Assembly: GCF_018982885.2 (NCBI RefSeq)
Contig: NZ_CP081848.1
Coordinates: 3,038,001 to 3,102,000 of the forward strand
DNA: 64,000 nt
Reading direction: 5' to 3'
Origin: Polymorphobacter megasporae
GTDB lineage: Bacteria; Pseudomonadota; Alphaproteobacteria; Sphingomonadales; Sphingomonadaceae
Shown here: piece by piece, positions 58,759 to 64,000 of the stretch
Numbering within the stretch: the first letter of the stretch is position 1
Layout: every line of letters begins with the position of its first letter
Position numbers and translations under genes: made by a program
The notes under the pieces: generated by a model
Seen by the model: the letters and a program-made list of their open reading frames with translations, nothing else
What the model was told of the DNA's origin: nothing
Database searches by the model: none

Positions 58759-59550
58759 ATGTCGATCGCCCGCCTGCTTGTCCTCCCGCTCGTCCTCGCG
58801 CTTTTGGCCAACGCCCCTGTGAGCGCTACCACCGTCGGTTTCGCGGATCTGGCGACGTTGAGCAGCGCCGCGCCGGTCGTGATCCGCGCGACGATCTTCA
58901 AGGCCGAGCGGCTCAAGCCGCGCGACGCGCCCGATGTCGCGCCGGGGAGCGCCCGGATGCTCGTGTCGGCGGCGACGACATCGGCGATCGTCGCGCCGGG
59001 CGAGGTGCCGCCGCGGATTACCTACCTCGTCGACGTGCCCCTCGACGCGCGGGGCAAGCCGCCGCAGCTGTTGCGGAGCGACGTCCTGCTGTTCCTTCGC
59101 GGCAACCCGGCAACCCCCGGCGAATATACTCTGGTCTCCGCGCACGGCCAGCTCGACTGGTCCGCCGACGCCGACGCCGCCGTCCGGGCGATCCTGACCG
59201 GTGCCCGCAGCGGAACCGTCCCCGTCGTCACCGGTGTCACCTCGGCGTTCCGCGTCCCCGGCGCAGTCCCCGGCGAGGCGGAGAGCCAGTTCTTCCTGTC
59301 GACCCGCGACGGCAAGCCGGTTTCGCTCGTCGTCCTGACGCGGCCCGGCGAGGCGCGGAAGCTGACGATCGCGCTCGGCGATGTCATCGACGATGCCGCC
59401 GCCGGCGTGAAGCCGGGGACATTATTATGGTATCGGCTCGCGTGCTTCCTGCCGCAGGCGCTACCGGCCAAGCTCGACGCCGGCGCGGATGTCGCCGACG
59501 ATTATCGCTTCGTGCTGACGTCGCTCGGCCCGTGCGGGCGGACTTTCTAG
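58759..59550 (+). CDS. Exported hypothetical protein
   Basis: The 263-aa product has a signal peptide (MSIARLLVLPLVLALLANAP, cleaved after VSA). It has a beta-rich body and two cysteines near the C-terminus (LACFLPQ and GPCGRTF). It is not recognised. It is convergent with folB, overlapping its stop by 4 bp. Confidence 0.65.
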   Translation: MSIARLLVLPLVLALLANAPVSATTVGFADLATLSSAAPVVIRATIFKAERLKPRDAPDVAPGSARMLVSAATTSAIVAPGEVPPRITYLVDVPLDARGKPPQLLRSDVLLFLRGNPATPGEYTLVSAHGQLDWSADADAAVRAILTGARSGTVPVVTGVTSAFRVPGAVPGEAESQFFLSTRDGKPVSLVVLTRPGEARKLTIALGDVIDDAAAGVKPGTLLWYRLACFLPQALPAKLDAGADVADDYRFVLTSLGPCGRTF

Positions 59551-59939
59551 AAGGACGCGATCTCGACCCCGACCGCGGCGCAATCGGCGTAGATGTCGGG
59601 TTTGCGCGTCGATACGCGGATCCCGGTGACGCCGCGCCGCGCCGCAACATGGTCGTACACCGCGCGGCAGACGGTCTCCTGGAGATTGAACCGGCGTCCG
59701 GCGACGATCGCGACGATCCCGGTGCGCAGCGCGTCGTAATCCCACGCTTCTGCGACGGTATCGGATTCGGGGAAATTCTCGGCGTCGAGCCAGACCTCGA
59801 CATTGATCCGCAGCCGCTGCGGCGTGCCGATCTCGAAGGCGTGGAAACCGATGTCGACCGGTAGGTCGAAGTCTTCGAGGACGATTTTGCGCGTACGCGG
59901 CGTGAGGGAGGCCGGGATCAGGCCCGCGAGGTCGGTCAT
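59547..59939 (-). CDS. folB: Dihydroneopterin aldolase
   Basis: The 130-aa enzyme cleaves dihydroneopterin in folate synthesis. Motifs: VLEDFDLPVDIGFHAFE at the start, WDYDALRTGIVAIVAG, FNLQETVCRAVYDHV. ATG 59939 overlaps the stop of the upstream SDR as ATGA, so the two are coupled. It is the second gene of this pair. Confidence 0.92.
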   Translation of the reverse strand: MTDLAGLIPASLTPRTRKIVLEDFDLPVDIGFHAFEIGTPQRLRINVEVWLDAENFPESDTVAEAWDYDALRTGIVAIVAGRRFNLQETVCRAVYDHVAARRGVTGIRVSTRKPDIYADCAAVGVEIASF

Positions 59940-60718
59940 TCGGACTCCACCATATACGCCACGTCGCGCGGCAGGCCGAGCAGGCGCTGCCCGGCATCGA
60001 GGGTGATCGTCTGGGCGTTCAACGTCGGCGTGGCAATGATGTAGCGCAGCGTCGCGACGATCTCGGCGACCTCGACCCCGCGGCCGAGCGGGTTGAGCGT
60101 GTGCGCCTTGGCAAAATTCTCGCGCGACTGCGGCCCGCTGACCATCGTCACCGCCGGCGCGATCGCGTTGACGCGCAGCTTGGGGGCATAGGCGCGCGCG
60201 GCGAGCTCGGTCAGCCCGGCGAGGCCGATCTTGCTGACGGTGTACGACAGGAAATCGGGGTTGAGACTGGCGAGCTTGGCGTCGAGCATGTTGACGACGA
60301 TCCCGGCGTCGTCGATCCCCGCATCGTCGATCGCGGCGGCGAAGGCGCGGATCAGCAGCGCGGGGGCGCGGAGGTTGACCGCCATGTGGCGGTCCCATTG
60401 CTCGATGGTGAAGTCGTCGAAGTGGTCGGGGTCGAAGCGCGATGCGCTGTTGACGAGCAACCCCGGCGGGGCGGCGGCGACGGCGGCGGCAACGATCTTC
60501 GCCGTTGCGTCGGGGTCGATGAGATCACACGCGATGACCGACGCCGCGCCTCCCGCGGCGATCAGCTCGTCGCGCAACGCATCGGCCTCGCTGGTCGACG
60601 CGTGGCAGTGGATGACGACGTGCCAGCCATCGGCGGCGAGCGCACGGACCAGCTCCGCCCCAATGCGCTTGGCACCTCCGGTGACGATGGCGCTGCGGTT
60701 GAGAGGCTGGGCGGTCAT
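59936..60718 (-). CDS. SDR family oxidoreductase, pteridine-reductase-like
   Basis: The 260-aa protein has the SDR features: an N-terminal SAIVTGGAKRIGAELVRAL nucleotide loop, LLVNSASRF, and catalytic YTVSK (Tyr-x3-Lys). Coupling with folB suggests a role in pterin or folate reduction like FolM or pteridine reductases, which is inference. ATG 60718 is chosen; a longer open frame to 61036 is not SDR sequence. Confidence 0.88.
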   Translation of the reverse strand: MTAQPLNRSAIVTGGAKRIGAELVRALAADGWHVVIHCHASTSEADALRDELIAAGGAASVIACDLIDPDATAKIVAAAVAAAPPGLLVNSASRFDPDHFDDFTIEQWDRHMAVNLRAPALLIRAFAAAIDDAGIDDAGIVVNMLDAKLASLNPDFLSYTVSKIGLAGLTELAARAYAPKLRVNAIAPAVTMVSGPQSRENFAKAHTLNPLGRGVEVAEIVATLRYIIATPTLNAQTITLDAGQRLLGLPRDVAYMVESE

Positions 60719-60859
60719 CTGGGCGAGGTAGCGACCGCGCCCGGCGGCGGCAAGCGCGGCAGTGTGCCGCCTGAAAAATGGGCAATGTCTTCGACCCACA
60801 CCGTTCGCCGTTGGTGCAGACGATAATCTGCGCACCCCGTCCGACCGTCGCACACCGCT

Positions 60860-60882
60860 TTGTCCACAGCCGCCGTGGATAA
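60860..60882. promoter_or_regulatory. Pair of inverted DnaA-box-like 9-mers before uvrC
   Basis: TTGTCCACA (60860-60868) and CGTGGATAA (60874-60882, i.e. TTATCCACG on the other strand) each differ from the DnaA consensus TTATCCACA at one base and face each other 5 bp apart. They lie in the 211-bp gap between the SDR gene and uvrC, 47 bp before uvrC. Confidence 0.35.
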
Positions 60883-60929
60883 GCCAATCCTTGAGACGCG
60901 GGCCGTGCGCGCCTAGATGCCGTTGACCG

Positions 60930-62855
60930 ATGGCCCTGCCCCCGCCCCCCGACCGCTTTTCCGAGGACATCTCGGCGTCCACCGTCCGGGGGCGCGAGAC
61001 GCCCGACATCGATGCGGGCGTCGCGGCGATCCGCAACGTGCTGCGGACGCTCCCCGCGCGCCCGGGGGTCTACCGGATGCTCGATAGCGGCGGCGACGTT
61101 CTGTATGTCGGCAAGGCGCGCGCATTGAAGGCGCGGGTGACCAACTACACCCAGGTCACCCGCCTACCCCGCCGCCTCCAGCGGATGGTCGCGCAGACGC
61201 GGTCGATGACGATCGTGACAACGAATTCGGAGAGCGAGGCGCTGCTGCTCGAGGCGCAGCTGATCAAGCGCTTCCGCCCGGCGTACAACGTCCTGCTGCG
61301 CGACGACAAAAGCTTCCCGTTCATCTTCCTGCGCGAGGACCACGCCTTTCCGCGGATCTCGAAGCACCGCGGTGCGCGGGGCGGCAAGGGCATTTATTAC
61401 GGGCCGTTCGCCAGCGCCGGCGCGGTCAATACGACGCTCAACGCGCTGCAAAAGGTTTTCCTGCTGCGGTCGTGCTCGGATTCGTTCTTCGCCAACCGCT
61501 CGCGGCCGTGCCTGCTCCACCAGATCAAGCGCTGCTCTGCGCCGTGCGTCGATCGGATCGAGCCCGACGCCTATGCCGAGCTTGTCGACGACGCCAAGGC
61601 GTTCCTGTCGGGCAAGAGCCAGGAGGTCCAGCGCAAGCTCGGCGGGCTGATGGAGACCGCGGCGGCGGCGTACGACTTCGAACTTGCAGCGGTATTCCGC
61701 GACCGGCTACGCGCGCTGACCTACATCCAGGGCAGCCAGGCGATCAACGCTGCCGACGCCGCGACCGATGCCGATATCGTCGCGCTCGCGTGCAGCGCCG
61801 GGGTAATGTGCATCCAGGTGTTCTTCATCCGCGGCGGGCAGAACTGGGGGCACCGCGCCTTCTTCCCCGCGCACACCACCGAGGTCGCCGAGGACGAGGT
61901 GTTGGCGGCCTTCCTCGCGCAATTCTACGACGACGTGCCGGTGCCGCGCGAAGTGTTGCTCGACCGCACCCTCGACGAGATGACGCTCCTCGCCGATGCG
62001 CTGTCGGAGCGTGCGGGCAAGCGCGTCGGCCTCCGCGCGCCGCAACGTGGATCGTCGAAGCGCCTCGTGGAACAGGCGACGCGCAACGCGAAGGAGGCAC
62101 TCGACCGCCACCTTGCCGAATCGACGACGCAGGGGAAGCTGCTCGCCGAGTTGGCCGAGCTTTTCGATCTCGCCGCGCCGCCGCAGCGGATCGAGGTCTA
62201 CGACAACAGCCACATCCAGGGGACCGCCGCGCTCGGCGCGATGATCGTCGCCGGACCCGAGGGCTTCCGCAAGAACGCGTATCGCAAGTTCAACATGAAG
62301 GACCCCAGCATCACGCCGGGTGACGACTTCGCGATGATGAAGGCGATGCTCGGGCGGCGCTTCGTCCGGCTCGAAAAGGAAGATCCCGACCGCACCAGCG
62401 GTGACTGGCCCGACCTGCTGCTGATCGACGGCGGACGCGGGCAGTTGAATGCGGTGCTCGAGGTCATGGGCGAACTCGGCGTGTTCAACGTCTGCGTCGT
62501 CGGCGTGGCGAAGGGCCCCGACCGCAACGCCGGGCGCGAGACCTTCTACCTGCCCAACGGCCGCGAAATGACGCTGCCGCCGAACACACCGGTGCTGTTC
62601 TTCCTCCAGCGGCTGCGTGACGAAGCGCATCGCTTCGCCATCGGCGCGCATCGGGCGAAGCGGTCGAAGGCGATCGTCGCCAACCCGCTCGACGACGTCC
62701 CAGGCATCGGCCCGGCGCGTAAGCGCGCGCTGCTGATGCATTTCGGCACGTCGCGAGCGGTGCGCGGGGCGACGCTTGCCGACCTCGAGAAGGCCCCCGG
62801 CATCAGCAAGGGCATGGCGGCCGCGTTGCACGGGCACTTCCATCCGAAGGGCTAG
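60930..62855 (+). CDS. uvrC: Excinuclease ABC subunit C
   Basis: The 641-aa protein makes both incisions in nucleotide excision repair. It has the GIY-YIG nuclease domain ([20 protein letters not shown]), the UVR motif ([20 protein letters not shown]), the C-terminal RNase H-like domain ([22 protein letters not shown]) and a helix-hairpin-helix pair at the end ([19 protein letters not shown]). Start at 60930 is ATG. No perfect LexA box precedes it. Confidence 0.96.
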   Translation: MALPPPPDRFSEDISASTVRGRETPDIDAGVAAIRNVLRTLPARPGVYRMLDSGGDVLYVGKARALKARVTNYTQVTRLPRRLQRMVAQTRSMTIVTTNSESEALLLEAQLIKRFRPAYNVLLRDDKSFPFIFLREDHAFPRISKHRGARGGKGIYYGPFASAGAVNTTLNALQKVFLLRSCSDSFFANRSRPCLLHQIKRCSAPCVDRIEPDAYAELVDDAKAFLSGKSQEVQRKLGGLMETAAAAYDFELAAVFRDRLRALTYIQGSQAINAADAATDADIVALACSAGVMCIQVFFIRGGQNWGHRAFFPAHTTEVAEDEVLAAFLAQFYDDVPVPREVLLDRTLDEMTLLADALSERAGKRVGLRAPQRGSSKRLVEQATRNAKEALDRHLAESTTQGKLLAELAELFDLAAPPQRIEVYDNSHIQGTAALGAMIVAGPEGFRKNAYRKFNMKDPSITPGDDFAMMKAMLGRRFVRLEKEDPDRTSGDWPDLLLIDGGRGQLNAVLEVMGELGVFNVCVVGVAKGPDRNAGRETFYLPNGREMTLPPNTPVLFFLQRLRDEAHRFAIGAHRAKRSKAIVANPLDDVPGIGPARKRALLMHFGTSRAVRGATLADLEKAPGISKGMAAALHGHFHPKG

Positions 62856-63109
62856 AAGCGCCGCACGAAAAGCCTGTCCTACACGCCACTTCGCGGCCTA
62901 GCCTCGGCGGCTGAGACGGAAGGAACGCGATGAACCGCTACGACGACGCCATACAGGGTCTGCGAGAGCATGGTGGGCGCTCGATCGGGCTGACCCGTTT
63001 GGTTCGCGGCAGGATGACATGCCCCCGAGACGTGGCGTCAGGTTCATCAACTTTGGAATATTGTTGCGCGACCGTTTTAAGCCATTCTGGTTCGCGACAG
63101 CAGTTGCGA

Positions 63110-63523
63110 CTAGCGGCGCGCGGCGACTCGCGTCCACGTCTGCGTCTGGCAGACGAGCCCGGGAATGACGCAGCCGCTGACTTCGAGCGCGTTCGGGCCG
63201 ACTTGCGCCAGCGTGCCGGCGACGGTCTGGCCGATGTCGGGCACGAAGACTTCGCCGGTCCAGTGGTCGGGACCATCGGCGGCCAGACCGCGAAACAATT
63301 GCGTGCCGACGAGCTGGTCGGTGCCGCCCCGCGCGGCGTCGTCGCGGGCCTTGTCGTTCGCCCGGACGACGGTGCCGCACAGGCGCGGGCCGCACGGCGC
63401 CATCGCCACCTCGACGCTGCCCGCCGGGTTGTGCCATGTTCCGGTGATCCCCGCGGCGTGGAGCGGCGTCACGGCGGCGACACTGGCAAGGGCGGCAAGA
63501 ACGACGAGCGGCAGACGGTGCAT
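63110..63523 (-). CDS. DUF2147 secreted protein
   Basis: The 137-aa protein has a signal peptide (MHRLPLVVLAALASVAAVTPLHA) and the DUF2147 pattern GTWHNPAGSVEVAMAPCG, CGTVVRANDKARDD, GEVFVPDIGQTVAG and the cysteine pair VSGCVIPGLVC. Function is unknown. Confidence 0.86.
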   Translation of the reverse strand: MHRLPLVVLAALASVAAVTPLHAAGITGTWHNPAGSVEVAMAPCGPRLCGTVVRANDKARDDAARGGTDQLVGTQLFRGLAADGPDHWTGEVFVPDIGQTVAGTLAQVGPNALEVSGCVIPGLVCQTQTWTRVAARR

Positions 63524-63594
63524 GGCGGACTCCCAACGACGACTGGCGGACTAAGGGCACCGGGCTGGACGCGGCATGAACGATGGAGACGGCG

Positions 63595-64000
63595 ATGACC
63601 CTGACGCTTTACACTGCGGCAACGCCCAACGGGTATAAGGTATCCGTCGCGCTCGAGGAGCTCGAGCTCGCCTATGACGTCCGCAAGCTCGACCTGATGG
63701 CAGGCGAGCAGAAGCAGCAATGGTATCTCGATATCTGCCCGAACGGACGCGTTCCGGCGATCGTCGACCATGACGTGCCCGGCGGCTTCCCGGTCTTCGA
63801 ATCGGGCGCGTGCCTGATCTACCTCGCCGAGAAGACCGGGCGGCTGATGCCGTCCGACGCGCTCGGGCGCAGCCGCGTGCTCCAGTGGTTGATGTTCCAG
63901 ATGGGCGGCGTCGGCCCGATGATGGGACAGGCGAACGTCTTCTTCCGCTATTTCCCCGAGAAGATTCCCGCCGCGATCGCGCGCTATCAGGGCGAAGGCC
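63595..64000 (+). CDS. Glutathione S-transferase family protein, N-terminal part (3' end outside the window)
   Basis: The visible 135 residues start [20 protein letters not shown] and include [25 protein letters not shown] and the C-terminal-domain start [10 protein letters not shown]. This is like the YfcG/YghU group of disulfide-bond reductase GSTs. ATG 63595 has GGAGAC a few bases upstream; ATG 63583 is an alternative in frame. The rest lies beyond the window. Confidence 0.9.
   Translation, partial: MTLTLYTAATPNGYKVSVALEELELAYDVRKLDLMAGEQKQQWYLDICPNGRVPAIVDHDVPGGFPVFESGACLIYLAEKTGRLMPSDALGRSRVLQWLMFQMGGVGPMMGQANVFFRYFPEKIPAAIARYQGEG

Noticed and set aside
60803-60817. LexA-like GTTC-N7-GTGC upstream of uvrC
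   Set aside because: One mismatch in a core base; a single mismatch is expected by chance often enough that it is not called.

Overview
The window is about 64 kb of GC-rich, densely coding chromosome. Gene content points to an alphaproteobacterium, most likely of the order Sphingomonadales. Evidence: a CckA-type hybrid kinase next to recA; perfect GTTC-N7-GTTC (alphaproteobacterial type) LexA boxes; a PEPxxW-CTERM protein; a short-form phosphatidylserine decarboxylase with pssA; the lptD-surA-pdxA-rsmA operon; and a PurM/PurN pair. No rRNA, tRNA, insertion sequence, prophage or CRISPR array was seen. The family or genus cannot be fixed from this reading.

Layout. 1-0.9 kb: the 3' end of an unusually AT-rich gene resembling the C-terminus of a KAP P-loop NTPase, then a cluster of hairpins. 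0.9-9.6 kb: ETF-ubiquinone oxidoreductase, a degenerate uracil-DNA-glycosylase-like gene coupled to a lytic transglycosylase, moaB, an RPGG-repeat RcnB-like protein, an SplB-like radical SAM protein and an acyl-CoA ligase. 9.6-18.3 kb: a tiny membrane protein behind a LexA box, psd-pssA, LOG family, icd, DUF1275, alaS and recA. 17.9-24 kb: response regulator and hybrid kinase, the dapA-smpB-sulfite-oxidase-like operon and a second Slt-type transglycosylase. 24-35.5 kb: ppk2, aspS, thioredoxin-like protein, a PEP-CTERM protein behind a sigma-54 promoter, rnd, ppk1-ppx and an Hda homologue. 35.5-48 kb: DUF2066 protein, purM, a purN-MmcQ fusion, a subclass B3 metallo-beta-lactamase, ndk, pepA-holC and lptD-surA-pdxA-rsmA. 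48-64 kb: a peptidoglycan-binding/amidase protein with a secreted partner, TPR proteins, guaB with an RNA methyltransferase, yaaA, a lipoprotein, tonB-exbB-exbD-exbD, an SDR plus folB, uvrC, a DUF2147 protein and the start of a glutathione transferase.

How the genes work together. Most are core housekeeping genes: envelope assembly, peptidoglycan turnover, phospholipid and nucleotide synthesis, translation, polyphosphate metabolism and TonB energisation. The most notable regulatory signal is a set of five perfect 15-bp GTTC-N7-GTTC direct repeats, all found in intergenic DNA. One lies upstream of recA, which acts as an internal positive control. The others lie upstream of an SplB-like radical SAM gene, a previously unnamed 58-aa single-span membrane protein, yaaA, and in an apparently empty gap after slt. 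This suggests a local view of the SOS regulon including an uncharacterised small membrane protein, reminiscent of the SOS-induced division inhibitors SidA and DidA of Caulobacter. Other points of interest are the sigma-54 promoter with an upstream palindrome before the PEP-CTERM gene, the amidase/periplasmic-partner pair, the PurN-MmcQ fusion, and a CckA-like kinase with no membrane anchor.
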